Assembly (NCBI GenBank): GCA_910584265.1
Contig: CAJTZE010000004.1
Location: 1-64,000 of the forward strand
DNA: 64,000 nucleotides
From: an uncultured Dorea sp.
GTDB lineage: Bacteria > Bacillota > Clostridia > Lachnospirales > Lachnospiraceae
Direction: 5' to 3'
The position numbers and the translations under genes were made by a program. This document shows, piece by piece, positions 34,399 through 44,186 of the stretch (positions are counted from its first letter, which is position 1; each line of letters starts with the position of its first letter). The notes under the pieces were generated by a model, which was not told where the DNA came from, ran no database searches, and saw only the letters and a list, made by a program, of their open reading frames with translations.

Positions 34399-37046
34399 AA
34401 CTGGCGTACAGCTATATAAGGTATTACAAGAGCCAGACCTTTGCAATTCTGGCAAGCATCATTCTGACTGCCGCCCTGCTCTCTGGCATCAGCTCCCTGA
34501 TGTACAGCAGCCGGCTGAACAGTCTGGAAAACAACAAGCAGATTTATGGAGACTGGCACTATTCTATCGATCTGGATGCGGATACCTGCAATACCATCCA
34601 GATAGAAGCGCAGGACTCTAATTATCAAATGGAATGCTATGGAAAAAAGAGCATAAAAGATATGACAGCAGCGCCCTACCCGATGTATTTCGTCCAGACA
34701 GATGAAGCTTACCGGCAGATGGCACACCGGCAGATTATCGACGGCCAGTATCCTGAGGATGCTAATGAGATTGCCGCCGACCGGTACACGCTGGCAAACC
34801 TAAGTTCCTCTGGAACTCTCGGAGAGGTTTTAAGCATCGACGGGCAGGACTTTATCCTTACCGGAATCGTCGAGAGCTCCTGGGCCGCCGATACTGATGA
34901 AATGGAACTCTTTGTAGCAAACAGCTTCACAGGACCGGGGACACGCACCCTTCTTTATCTACAGTTTAGTGAGGATGAAAAGCTATACCGGCAGCTCAAT
35001 GCATTTTTGAACAAATATAAAATCTCCGGCGATGCTGTCCAGTCAAATGATGAAGTAACAAAATTTCTAAGCGGCGAGCCGCCGGAGGGCATCTATGATA
35101 TTATAAAGTTCGGGCTGACGAACGAGGAAGGCAATTTCACTTACATTATCCTGAAATTGCAGAGCGAATATAATCTGGCTTCCTACGGAATGCTCCTGCT
35201 GCTCTGTATCTTCAGTATATTTATTATACACAGCATATTCAGGATTTCCGTTTCCAAACGGACTTCCGAGTACGGAATCATGGAAACATTGGGCATCAGC
35301 GGAATGCGGATCGGCGGCACACTGATTCTGGAATTATGGCTGTTATTTTTATTCGGTTATCCCTCCGGGTGCCTGTTAGGAAATGGAATTTTGAGGCTAT
35401 TTTACCAACAGCTGAACCGCGTCTTTACCGTCAAAGGAACGGGAAACGCCGATATCAGAACTGCACTATCCGAAACGGACCGGATATTTGCGGGAGCCGA
35501 TTCGGGAAACGCGGTATTTCACACGGCATGGAACGCCATTGCTGCTGGTTTTGTATTCCTGCTCACCGCCCTTGCCATTGCCGGATTCTCCACCGTCCGC
35601 TCCATGCACAGGCAGTCCCTCCGTCAGGTGATAAACGGCGATACCTCTTTTATAAAAAGAAGACACATTTATAGCTTCCGGAATCCTAATCTTGCACATG
35701 TGATAGTAAGAAAATTTATGTTTCCCAGCAGAAGAAGGGTAATCGGGATTCTTCTGTCCCTGTCGCTGGGCGGATGTATGTTCCTCTGCTCTGCCTATAT
35801 GGTAGAAAATCTGAAGGTTCATGCAGACATGTCCCTAAAATCAGACGACGGCCTTGGGTCAGACTACAGAGTATCTATAAAATCGGATATCCTGTCCGAT
35901 ACTATTCCGGCACAGACAGTTACGGAAATTAAAAAAACAGCTGAATTATCAGAAGTGTATGCCACCCGGTATACCCTTGGCGAGCTTACCATTCAAAAAC
36001 GGGAATTGGAATGGGATAAGTATTTTGATCAGATGAATAAAAGCAGTTATTTTATACAGCGCTTCGGCGGCATCTGCGTCCAGAAAGAGGACGGCAGCTA
36101 CGGGATCAAGTACAATATCTATGGATATGATACGGGCCTGCTTGAGCAGTTACAGGAATTTATTCTCGAGGGCAGCATTAACCTTGAAGAATTAGAACAG
36201 GGAGGCAAGATCATAGCCGTCGCAAATAAAGACGGACAGGGCAACTATAATTTCTATGGAAAGCATCCCGGAGACACCATTACGCTTAAGGTTCCCAGCA
36301 TTCAGAACTGTCTCCCGGAAATACTGAAATTCCAGAGTCCGGAAGAGAATTACATTACACAGGAATTTGAAATCGCCGCTATCGTAAGCCGGCCATTAGC
36401 CCGCGAAACCAGCTTTCTGAACGCAGATTCCTGGAGTAATATGCAGAGTCTGATCCTGCCAAACCGGCAGATGTATGAGCAGTACGGTATCTACGATTAC
36501 AGCTTTATCAACGCATCCGCCGCAGATGAGACAGATACTGGTATAGCAGCAGACAGGCTGCTACAGAAAATACAAGATGTCCCAAAGGCAGTCCTTCAGG
36601 ATTACACCACTGCAATTGAAACCCAAAAAGGCCATCTCCGCCAACAGCAGTTATTCTTTTCCGGAATTGCTGTGATCCTGCTTGTCATCAGCCTGTTCCA
36701 CATCATGAACAGTATGAATTATTCCATTCTGTCTCATCAGCGGGAATACGGCATCATCCGGGCGATGGGTATCACAGATGCCGGATTTTATAACATGGTG
36801 CTGCAGATGGGGCTTCTGTACGGCCTGCTGGCAGATTTATTGATATTCCTGCTGTACAATCTCTTCCTGCGGAGGGTTATGGATTATTACATGATTCATA
36901 TAGTTCAGTTTCTACACATTGGCAAGACAGTTCCTAGAGAAATCACAGGTTCAGTCATGGTATTGAATATCCTGATTGCGGCCGCGGCAGTAATCATCCC
37001 TGCACGAAAAATCGTAAAATCTCAAATTATTTCTGAAATCGTTTAA
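34392..37046 (+). CDS. FtsX-domain ABC transporter permease
   Basis: An 884-residue permease: an N-terminal TM (about 17-37), an extracytoplasmic domain, three TM helices at about 255-425 with the FtsX-type YGIMETLGISGMRIGGTL segment, another TM near 455-475, a second extracytoplasmic domain and three C-terminal TMs (about 755-880, with REYGIIRAMGITDAGFY). It pairs with the ATPase encoded upstream. The arrangement regulator-kinase-ATPase-permease is that of peptide-antibiotic sensing and resistance modules (BceRS-BceAB/VraDE-like), though the exact ligand is unknown. The ATG overlaps the ATPase end. Confidence 0.87.
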   Translation: MLKLAYSYIRYYKSQTFAILASIILTAALLSGISSLMYSSRLNSLENNKQIYGDWHYSIDLDADTCNTIQIEAQDSNYQMECYGKKSIKDMTAAPYPMYFVQTDEAYRQMAHRQIIDGQYPEDANEIAADRYTLANLSSSGTLGEVLSIDGQDFILTGIVESSWAADTDEMELFVANSFTGPGTRTLLYLQFSEDEKLYRQLNAFLNKYKISGDAVQSNDEVTKFLSGEPPEGIYDIIKFGLTNEEGNFTYIILKLQSEYNLASYGMLLLLCIFSIFIIHSIFRISVSKRTSEYGIMETLGISGMRIGGTLILELWLLFLFGYPSGCLLGNGILRLFYQQLNRVFTVKGTGNADIRTALSETDRIFAGADSGNAVFHTAWNAIAAGFVFLLTALAIAGFSTVRSMHRQSLRQVINGDTSFIKRRHIYSFRNPNLAHVIVRKFMFPSRRRVIGILLSLSLGGCMFLCSAYMVENLKVHADMSLKSDDGLGSDYRVSIKSDILSDTIPAQTVTEIKKTAELSEVYATRYTLGELTIQKRELEWDKYFDQMNKSSYFIQRFGGICVQKEDGSYGIKYNIYGYDTGLLEQLQEFILEGSINLEELEQGGKIIAVANKDGQGNYNFYGKHPGDTITLKVPSIQNCLPEILKFQSPEENYITQEFEIAAIVSRPLARETSFLNADSWSNMQSLILPNRQMYEQYGIYDYSFINASAADETDTGIAADRLLQKIQDVPKAVLQDYTTAIETQKGHLRQQQLFFSGIAVILLVISLFHIMNSMNYSILSHQREYGIIRAMGITDAGFYNMVLQMGLLYGLLADLLIFLLYNLFLRRVMDYYMIHIVQFLHIGKTVPREITGSVMVLNILIAAAAVIIPARKIVKSQIISEIV

Positions 37047-37068
37047 AACTAAAATGCATCAGAAATCA

Positions 37069-37103
37069 AAGGGACTGCCTGCACAAATGTGCCCCAGTCC
37101 CTT
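37069..37103. terminator. Bidirectional terminator-like hairpin
   Basis: AAGGGACTG (37069-37077) and CAGTCCCTT (37095-37103) form a perfect 9-bp stem between the convergent permease and XRE genes. It has weak T-rich flanks on both strands. Confidence 0.6.
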
Positions 37104-37122
37104 ATCCTTATAATTATTAAAT

Positions 37123-37371
37123 CTATTCAGCTTCTGCATAATCCTTCAGTTTTTTCCGTCCCACAAGAACATCTAACGGCAGGTCAAGTTCGTCCGCTAT
37201 CCTGCACAGCATATAAATATCCGGAGTTCTTTTTCCGATTTCATAGCTGGAAAGAGAGCTTCTGTCTATCCACAGCCTTTCTGCCAGCTGGCTCTGCGAC
37301 ATATTCCGCGCTATCCTGAAGCTCTTAATGTTCCGCCCAAGCTGTTCCTTTTCCGATACCGCCACAGCCAT
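37123..37371 (-). CDS. XRE-family transcriptional regulator
   Basis: An 82-residue Cro/CI-type DNA-binding protein: helix-turn-helix NIKSFRIARNMSQSQLAERLWIDRSSLSSYEIGKRTPDI (about 17-55), then a short helix and charged tail. I use ATG 37371 with GGACAGGGGG upstream; a TTG at 37398 that overlaps the previous gene's stop is an alternative. The preceding gene on the same strand is also an HTH protein, so the two probably act together, perhaps on the neighbouring transporter cassette. Confidence 0.85.
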   Translation of the reverse strand: MAVAVSEKEQLGRNIKSFRIARNMSQSQLAERLWIDRSSLSSYEIGKRTPDIYMLCRIADELDLPLDVLVGRKKLKDYAEAE

Positions 37372-37394
37372 ATCCCCCTGTCCTCTTTCGTATT

Positions 37395-38108
37395 TCAACC
37401 GCGTAAGCCTTTATCCTCACCATCCCGGATCAAATCTAAGCCCTGAACAAGCATCAAATCCAGTCTACCGCGTACTTCCCCTGAAAAAGACCTCCATGCA
37501 TCGCCGCATTCCCTCAGATAATAATTAGATGAAGGCATTGCAAGATACGGGGAATAGTATAATCCAGTATATAACCGATATAGGATCTCTGCGTCCGGGC
37601 CAATAATTTCTTTTTCCAGCCTGATATATCGTTTTATATTAATTCCCAGAATTTCAGCCATCTGATACTGCGTAATCTCATCCAGCTTTCGGATACTTTT
37701 CCATACGCTCCAGGGCATTTCGAATTCCATTTGTGCCAGCCTCAAATTCCTATAGACAGCTTCCGGCAGTTCCGCCTTCTTTCCAGATTCCAGAGCAAAT
37801 CCCATATTCACTGCCCACACGATCAGCCTGTGCATCCGAAGCTTTCCCTCTCTGGTTATGCACTGTTTCATATAATCATCTAGAACTCCAGACTCAGAAT
37901 ACTGTCCGGTGATCAGGAAATTTATATCTCCGCCGTTACCCTCAAACGCTTTTAAACAATCATAGGAAATAACGTTTGCACCGGATTCCAGCTTAGCATA
38001 GTGGCTCTGCGTAATACCCATGTCAGCGCTCATTTCCTTCTGTGTTTTGCGCTGTGCCCTTCTATACAATTGCAGCCGTTCCACTACCTCTGAATAATCC
38101 CGTCCCAT
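37395..38108 (-). CDS. HTH-domain (XRE-like) regulator with second helical domain
   Basis: A 237-residue protein. The N-terminal HTH (YRRAQRKTQKEMSADMGITQSHYAKLESG) is followed by a helical part with a second HTH-like block (KLDEITQYQMAEILGINIKRYIRLE at about 145-170). The start at ATG 38108 has GGAGAG at 5 bases. I recognise no named subfamily. The gene is divergent from the arginase gene and upstream of the smaller XRE gene, with overlapping ends. Confidence 0.75.
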   Translation of the reverse strand: MGRDYSEVVERLQLYRRAQRKTQKEMSADMGITQSHYAKLESGANVISYDCLKAFEGNGGDINFLITGQYSESGVLDDYMKQCITREGKLRMHRLIVWAVNMGFALESGKKAELPEAVYRNLRLAQMEFEMPWSVWKSIRKLDEITQYQMAEILGINIKRYIRLEKEIIGPDAEILYRLYTGLYYSPYLAMPSSNYYLRECGDAWRSFSGEVRGRLDLMLVQGLDLIRDGEDKGLRG

Positions 38109-38256
38109 AACACTCTCCAATATTTACTGCTATTATTGTAAAATGTTTTAAGCGTCCAATTATATACCCGTTTGTGAATATTTTACTGCTGTATATGATA
38201 TTCTATTCAATACCGGCGTCTGACAAATTACCGTCCACACGGCCCGAAAGATTTCA

Positions 38257-38286
38257 TTGCCAGATTCCATATTCTTGTGCTAAAAT
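38257..38286 (+). promoter_or_regulatory. Promoter of the arginase-family gene
   Basis: TTGCCA (38257-38262) and TAAAAT (38281-38286) with an 18-bp spacer; AAGGAG precedes the ATG at 38323. Confidence 0.55.
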
Positions 38287-38322
38287 TGTCGTGTAATTCT
38301 ATTAGATTTAAAGGAGATTCTT

Positions 38323-39168
38323 ATGTTTTACATATATGGCTGTCCCATGCATTTGGGCGTAGGAGACAAGGGGCTGATTCACAGTCTTGACTATCTGAAA
38401 AATTACTGCAGAGATTTAAACTGTACAATATTTCCTGAAATAATCATGCCGGAAGATAATTTGAAGAATCTTAAGAATCTAAACAGCATTCTGGCAACCT
38501 GCTCACAGATTGCCGGAGCCGGATATGAAGCGCTTACCCATGGAGAAACTCCCCTGTTTATCGCAGGAGACCACAGTTCTGTTATCGGAAGCATCTCTGC
38601 ATCCGGCACTTACTATAATGATCTGGGGCTTATCTGGATTGATGCCCACCCGGACATTAACACAGATACCACCACTGTAACCGGAAACATTCACGGAATG
38701 CCGGTTGCCTCCCTGCTGGGCATGGGCGAAAAACGGCTGGCACAGATATTCAGCCGCAATCCAAAGGTAAAAGCCTCCAACATCGTCATGCTGGGCCTCC
38801 GGGATATTGATCCGCCTGAGGCAGAATTTCTAAAAGAGCTTCACATCAAGTATTACACATACGATACCATGATGAAGCTTGGAATCGAACATTGTCTAAA
38901 CGATACGGTGCGGCATTTATCCGGCCTCAAACACATTCATATAAGCTTTGATGTTGATGTTATGGATCCGGAATTCTTTCCCGGTGTATCTGTTCCAGTA
39001 CCAGAAGGATTTAAAGAAAAGGAAGCCTTCCAGATTATGAATGAACTTATGGAACGGCTTCCTATTGTGTCTTATGATATTGTAGAATTTAATTCGGAAT
39101 ATGATGTCAATAACAGCACCGCTGAATTTGTAAAAAAGCTGGCACACAAAATCCTGTCCAATGGATAA
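38323..39168 (+). CDS. Arginase/agmatinase family hydrolase
   Basis: A 281-residue ureohydrolase. Binuclear manganese ligands are visible in GDHSS, WIDAHPDIN and SFDVDVMDP, and the loop NIHGMPVASLLG is typical of arginase. It should hydrolyse arginine to ornithine and urea; agmatine or formiminoglutamate are alternatives within the family. The SFDVDVMDPEFFPGVSVPVP segment is slightly closer to arginase than to agmatinase. It is a single gene between divergent regulators and the convergent CapA gene. Confidence 0.87.
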   Translation: MFYIYGCPMHLGVGDKGLIHSLDYLKNYCRDLNCTIFPEIIMPEDNLKNLKNLNSILATCSQIAGAGYEALTHGETPLFIAGDHSSVIGSISASGTYYNDLGLIWIDAHPDINTDTTTVTGNIHGMPVASLLGMGEKRLAQIFSRNPKVKASNIVMLGLRDIDPPEAEFLKELHIKYYTYDTMMKLGIEHCLNDTVRHLSGLKHIHISFDVDVMDPEFFPGVSVPVPEGFKEKEAFQIMNELMERLPIVSYDIVEFNSEYDVNNSTAEFVKKLAHKILSNG

Positions 39169-39179
39169 TTGGAATGCCG

Positions 39180-40712
39180 CTATTGTTCCAGAGGAAGTGC
39201 TTCCTGCACTTTCTCAACGCCGTTCCCGACGATGCCATTCGTCCTTGCAAGCGACTGTTCTACATCCTCCGCAATATTGCCAAGCCCTGACGCTTCCTTA
39301 ATTTCTTCCGGATGTCCCAGCGGCAGGATGAAATACTCATCATCCGGATCCTGGTCATGATATACCCATGTCGGTGTAAAATCCGCCTTCTCCAGGGTAA
39401 TCTTACCCTTGGTATCCCGGTGGATCGTAAGGGTTACCACCATGCCGTCCTCCGAATATCCATCGGTAAGCCCGTCCATATACTCCGTGCGCTGATTGGA
39501 AAGATGGTTGCCGATTGCATAGGCGCACACCATCTTATGTTTGCCATCACTGCTCTCCTGCAGATCCACCGGCTGGATTACATGAGGGTGGCTGGCGATC
39601 AACGCGTCAATCCCCATATCACACAGCTTCTGCGCAATCGCATCCTGATAGGAATTCTCCTGCGTCTGATATTCCACACCCCAATGCATATAGGCGATTG
39701 TATATTCCACACCCTCTTCCTTCATCCCGGCAAGAATCTTCTCCACATCATCATACAGAGACTGGGGGTCTGCCTCCTGGAAGGAATTGATCAGGTTCCC
39801 GCTTTCTTCGCTGACTGCGATTCCATTGACTGACTTCATGCCGTCTATAACTTCCGTCTCATATACATAATTAAGGAACCCTATTTTAATACCGTTGATA
39901 TCCTGAACAATATAATTTTTATCCGACTCGCTCTTCCTTACTCCTGTATATAAAAGATTCTTCTCAGTCAGCACATCCATCGTGCGCTGCAGCCCTTCGT
40001 CTCCATTATCATAAATATGGTTGTTTGCAAGCATACACATATCCACCCCATTAGCCGCCAGCGCTTCTGCGATCGCATCCGGCGCACAGAAATTTGGATA
40101 ACCGCTGTAATCCCCATCTGTCAGGGCATACTCTGTTGTCACAGCGGCAAAATCTGCCGCCTCATATATTTCCTTCATATAAGTGAAGATGGCATTATAA
40201 TCATAACTCTCCCCATTATAATAGGTTGATGATTCCAAAAACGGCTTATGCATAATGATATCGCCTGCCGTTGTGATCACAGCAGATGCCTCCTTAATCT
40301 CTGCCTCCTTCTTCTCCAGCTCCAGAGCCTCCGCCTTCGCTTTTGCCTCCTTCGTTTTTTTAGAAATTCCTTTCGCGGTAATTTTAACAAGCAGAATAGC
40401 AAATATCAGGACTGCTATTATTCCTCCAATCACGATCAGCTGCTGGATCTGCCTCCGCTTCCGCCTTTTCAGCCTTGCAGTTTCCTGCCTTCTTCTTGTC
40501 TCCCTGTCCGGCCGCTCCCCTCCGATATCTCTAGGCTCTCTGGCTGTCCGCCTTTCCCCAAAATCTTCTCTTAATTGGACAGAATGTTCTCTCTGCGGTT
40601 TCCTTTCCCTGTTTACCGGCGTCCTGCTCCGCCAGTCTCCCTTTCGTTCCTGCGCCGCTTTATGGGCTTTAATTCCATCTTTTTTCGGCTTTTTTCCAGA
40701 ATGATCCTCCAT
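39180..40712 (-). CDS. CapA-family (poly-gamma-glutamate synthesis-like) protein
   Basis: A 510-residue protein: an N-terminal Lys/Arg/Glu-rich cytoplasmic part (1-100), one TM helix (about 103-125), an Ala/Glu coiled region, then a calcineurin-like PGA_cap domain (AGDIIMHKPFLES, YEAADFAAVTTEYALTD, MLANNHIYDNGDEG, MHWGVEYQ, ASHPHVIQPV). CapA-type proteins are metallophosphoesterase-like surface proteins linked to poly-gamma-glutamate; no capB/capC is near, so this is probably a surface enzyme of unknown substrate. ATG 40712 has GGAGAG; a GTG six codons earlier is less likely. Confidence 0.88.
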   Translation of the reverse strand: MEDHSGKKPKKDGIKAHKAAQERKGDWRSRTPVNRERKPQREHSVQLREDFGERRTAREPRDIGGERPDRETRRRQETARLKRRKRRQIQQLIVIGGIIAVLIFAILLVKITAKGISKKTKEAKAKAEALELEKKEAEIKEASAVITTAGDIIMHKPFLESSTYYNGESYDYNAIFTYMKEIYEAADFAAVTTEYALTDGDYSGYPNFCAPDAIAEALAANGVDMCMLANNHIYDNGDEGLQRTMDVLTEKNLLYTGVRKSESDKNYIVQDINGIKIGFLNYVYETEVIDGMKSVNGIAVSEESGNLINSFQEADPQSLYDDVEKILAGMKEEGVEYTIAYMHWGVEYQTQENSYQDAIAQKLCDMGIDALIASHPHVIQPVDLQESSDGKHKMVCAYAIGNHLSNQRTEYMDGLTDGYSEDGMVVTLTIHRDTKGKITLEKADFTPTWVYHDQDPDDEYFILPLGHPEEIKEASGLGNIAEDVEQSLARTNGIVGNGVEKVQEALPLEQ

Positions 40713-40962
40713 GCTCTTTCTCTCCTGCACTCTTCGTATTCATGCCCGGATGGGTATATTTATACGATACTCGAAAAATGTCGAAAAAACAAGTACAATA
40801 GAAAAAAAAATCATCTTTTTTGCAACAATATACATTATTTACAAGAAACTATTCGACTTATAAAATTACTTCATGTATAATTATTTTGTAACTGCCGCGC
40901 CTTCCTGCCGGAGAGGCAGGTTCAAGCATTATTACAATATTATATATAAGAAGGTATTTGCT

Positions 40963-42528
40963 GTGAAGAATAATACGGAAAACACTCTTAGACGTGCAGA
41001 AAAATTACAGATTATTTTAATTGGAGAAGGAATACTAGTAGGAACAGCTGGCGGCCTTGTGGTCCTGCTGTACCGGATCCTGCTGGAATATGCAGGGATC
41101 TGGCTTCATGCGGCGCTGGAATTTGCCAAGGACTCACCCTTACGTATAGCAGGATGGTTTGTCATCCTCATGCTTCTGGCTGTGATTGTGGGAAAGCTGG
41201 TAACCTTTGAGCCGTTGATCTCCGGAAGCGGCATTCCGCAGCTTGAAGGCGAGATGACCGGCCAGCTCGATCAGGTCTGGCAGAAGGTGCTTCCTGCCAA
41301 ATTCATCGGTGGTTTTTTATGCCTCCTTGGCGGTATGTCCCTTGGCCGGGAAGGTCCGTCCATCCAGCTTGGAGCTATGGCGGGAAAAGGGATTTCCAGC
41401 CTTTTAAACCGGGGAAAAACTGAAGAGCGTTTTCTCTTAACCTGCGGCGCCAGCGCCGGATTATCCGCCGCATTCCATGCCCCTCTTGCCGGAGTTATGT
41501 TCTCCTTAGAAGAGGTCCATAAGAATTTTTCCGTATCTGTACTTTTATCCGTCATGGCCGCCTCCCTGTCCGCCGATTATTTATCCTCGACAGTTTTCGG
41601 TATGAAGTCCGTATTTCAATTCGATATTTTACAGACTCTGCCCCAGAGTTATTATTGGATGATTCTGGTACTTGGCGTCATTCTTGGAATACTGGGAGCA
41701 TTTTACAACTGGTTTACATTGAAAGTACAGTCCATGTATAACCATGCGAAGCATTTAAATACTACGACAAAATTAATGATTCCATTTCTCCTTGCAGGAA
41801 TTTTAGGCTTTACCATGCCCGATTATCTGGGCAGCGGACACAATCTGATTGACCATCTCACAAGCGGAGAGCTGATGCTCCACATGATTCTGCTTACGCT
41901 GGTCTGTAAATTTGTCTTTTCCGCTGTCTGCTTCGGCTCCGGAGCTCCGGGCGGCATCTTCTTCCCGCTGCTGGTGCTGGGGGCATTTATCGGAGGAGCA
42001 TTTGCCATGTTTGGTGTAAACTATCTGGGACTGGATGCCATATATGTAAACAATTTTGTACTTCTTGCCATGGCAGGATATTTTACGGCAATCGTACGCG
42101 CTCCGCTGACCGGAATTATTCTAATCTTTGAAATGACTGGCTCGGTCCAGCAGCTTCTTTCCCTGTCAGTTGTATCTATTGCCGCTTATATCGTGGCGGC
42201 ACTGCTCAAATCCAAGCCGATTTATGAAAGTCTTCTGGAACGCCTGCTTGAAAAACGCGGAATTGAATTGCCAGAGAGCCCGGGAAAGAAGGTACTGCGG
42301 GAATTTGCCGTAGCCCACGGCTCCGATGCGGACGGGAAGCTTATCAGCGAGGTGGACTGGCCGAAGCGCTGCCTGCTGGTTGCCGTTCAAAGAAGCGGGG
42401 AGGAATTTATTCCGAAGGGAAACACAAGGCTTCTTGCCAGCGACCTACTGGTTACCCTGACCGATGAACGGGATTGTGCTGACATCTATAAAGAAATGGA
42501 GGAAATCTGCCGGTACAAGGGCTTTTGA
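40963..42528 (+). CDS. ClC-family chloride/proton antiporter with C-terminal RCK_C domain
   Basis: A 521-residue membrane protein. The ClC motifs GSGIPQ, GREGPSIQLG (gating Glu) and GSGAPGGIFFP line the anion path, and the internal Glu pair in FSLEEVHKNF suggests Cl-/H+ exchange rather than a channel. The last ~70 residues form a TrkA_C-like ligand domain (VDWPKRCLLVAVQRSGEEFIPKG), a known ClC fusion in Firmicutes. I start at GTG 40963 with AAGAAGG upstream; an ATG at 40873 would add 30 unconserved residues without a site. Confidence 0.92.
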   Translation: MKNNTENTLRRAEKLQIILIGEGILVGTAGGLVVLLYRILLEYAGIWLHAALEFAKDSPLRIAGWFVILMLLAVIVGKLVTFEPLISGSGIPQLEGEMTGQLDQVWQKVLPAKFIGGFLCLLGGMSLGREGPSIQLGAMAGKGISSLLNRGKTEERFLLTCGASAGLSAAFHAPLAGVMFSLEEVHKNFSVSVLLSVMAASLSADYLSSTVFGMKSVFQFDILQTLPQSYYWMILVLGVILGILGAFYNWFTLKVQSMYNHAKHLNTTTKLMIPFLLAGILGFTMPDYLGSGHNLIDHLTSGELMLHMILLTLVCKFVFSAVCFGSGAPGGIFFPLLVLGAFIGGAFAMFGVNYLGLDAIYVNNFVLLAMAGYFTAIVRAPLTGIILIFEMTGSVQQLLSLSVVSIAAYIVAALLKSKPIYESLLERLLEKRGIELPESPGKKVLREFAVAHGSDADGKLISEVDWPKRCLLVAVQRSGEEFIPKGNTRLLASDLLVTLTDERDCADIYKEMEEICRYKGF

Positions 42529-42627
42529 GATTAGCTTGTATTGTTATTCGGAGGACGCAGATATGAACCGCATAGTACCTGCACAAGCGGGACAACATTC
42601 CAGCGAACTAACTGCTAACTTCGTCTA

Positions 42628-42673
42628 AGCCATAATAAAATCCAAGGCATTCCCCTTGGATTTTATTATGGCT
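42628..42673. terminator. 20-bp perfect hairpin between convergent genes
   Basis: Bases 42628-42647 and 42654-42673 are exact reverse complements with a 6-base loop. It is an unusually long stem for a terminator, placed between the ends of the ClC and galT genes; AT-rich arms allow function on both strands. Confidence 0.7.
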
Positions 42674-42695
42674 AAGTCTCGAGCCACATTATCTT

Positions 42696-44186
42696 TTATA
42701 GTGTTTCTATGAATTTCATAAAGGATTTCCTGCCTTCTTCGGTGCATTTGTATACGCCGGCGTCTTCCAGGACTCCTACAAAGGTATGGCCGATTTCCTT
42801 GTGCAGAATTTCGGTTACGTTGTCTGCTGTTATCTTCCCGTAGTTAGGAAGGAAACGTTCTGCCCATTCTGCGTGTTTCTCGATTTTCTCATTGCATCGG
42901 ATATCCTTTCCTTCCACAAGATACTCTGCGAGAATCTCCATCTCTTCCTTTAGTCTTGCGGGAAGCACGGCAAGACCCATAACCTCAATCAATCCGATAT
43001 TTTCTTTCTTGATGTTATGATACTGTGCGTGAGGATGGTAAACGCCCAGCGGATGCTCTTCTGTGGTTATATTATTGCGGAGGGTTAGATCGAGTTCAAA
43101 TAAGTCTCCAACTTTCCTCGCAATCGGCGTGATGGTATTGTGAAGCTCTCCGTCGGTCTCTGCAAAAATGAAGGCATCCTCGTCAGTGTATCCTCTCCAT
43201 GCTTTCAGTACATGATCTGCCAGATCGATCAGCTTCTTTTCATCCTTATGACGGATCCGGAGTACAGATAACGGCCATTTTACGATGCCGGCTTCCACAT
43301 CCTCATATCCCGGTATGGTAACCGGCTTCTCAATCGGAGCCTTTGCCATTGCGAAGGTATAGTGTCCTCCCTGAAAGTGGTCGTGGCTTAAGATTGAACC
43401 GCCTACGATCGGAAGGTCTGCATTAGACCCAAGGAAATAATGGGGAAACAGCTTTACAAAGTCAAACAACTTGATAAATGCCGCCCGGTCGATCTTCATC
43501 GGTATATGCTGTCCGTTGAATACGATACAATGCTCGTTATAGTACACATACGGCGAATACTGGAAGCCCCATTTACTGTCGTTGATGATAACCGGGATAA
43601 TCCGGTGGTTTTCCCTTGCGGGGTGGTTTACACGTCCCGCATAGCCCTCATTTTCCATGCAGAGCAGGCATTTTGGATAGCTGCTTGCCTTGGCGTTTCT
43701 TGCCGCCGCAATAGCCTTGGGGTCTTTCTCCGGCTTGGATAGGTTGATGGTAATATCAATCTCCCCGTAAGGAGTCTCCACCTTCCATTTCATATCCTTC
43801 TTTACGCGATAACGGCGGATATAGTCGCTGTCCTGGCTCAGCTTATAGAAATATTCTGTTGCTTCCTTTGGTGTTTTTTCATAGCGCTTGGCAAATTCCT
43901 TCTGCACCTGCGCAGGTCTCGGCATCAGGCAGTTCATCAGCTTTGTGTCAAATAAATCCCTGTAAACCACGCTGTCTTCAATGATCCCTCTTTTACAGGC
44001 TTCATCCAGAAGGGCTTTTAAAATATCTTCCAGATTGATTTCCTCTCCTGCAATATCCACGTCCTCATAATCATCCTCATGAAGTACCTCCAGCAGGAGA
44101 TTCGTGGTGTAGGTGCGCTCGCACTCCGGCGTCAGGCCGGTATCGATTCCGTATTGTACTAATTTCTTAATATTCTTAGATAACAT
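42696..44186 (-). CDS. galT: UDP-glucose-hexose-1-phosphate uridylyltransferase (class II)
   Basis: A 496-residue GalT of the Firmicute class II type, unlike the ~350-residue E. coli enzyme. It exchanges UMP between UDP-glucose and galactose-1-phosphate in the Leloir pathway. The family segments CLLCMENEGYAGRVNHPARENH and SHDHFQGGHYTFAMAKAPIEKP are present, as is the C-terminal LGVYHPHAQYHNIKKENIG. ATG 44186 overlaps galK by 11 bases with GGAG upstream. No galE is in the window. Confidence 0.95.
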   Translation of the reverse strand: MLSKNIKKLVQYGIDTGLTPECERTYTTNLLLEVLHEDDYEDVDIAGEEINLEDILKALLDEACKRGIIEDSVVYRDLFDTKLMNCLMPRPAQVQKEFAKRYEKTPKEATEYFYKLSQDSDYIRRYRVKKDMKWKVETPYGEIDITINLSKPEKDPKAIAAARNAKASSYPKCLLCMENEGYAGRVNHPARENHRIIPVIINDSKWGFQYSPYVYYNEHCIVFNGQHIPMKIDRAAFIKLFDFVKLFPHYFLGSNADLPIVGGSILSHDHFQGGHYTFAMAKAPIEKPVTIPGYEDVEAGIVKWPLSVLRIRHKDEKKLIDLADHVLKAWRGYTDEDAFIFAETDGELHNTITPIARKVGDLFELDLTLRNNITTEEHPLGVYHPHAQYHNIKKENIGLIEVMGLAVLPARLKEEMEILAEYLVEGKDIRCNEKIEKHAEWAERFLPNYGKITADNVTEILHKEIGHTFVGVLEDAGVYKCTEEGRKSFMKFIETL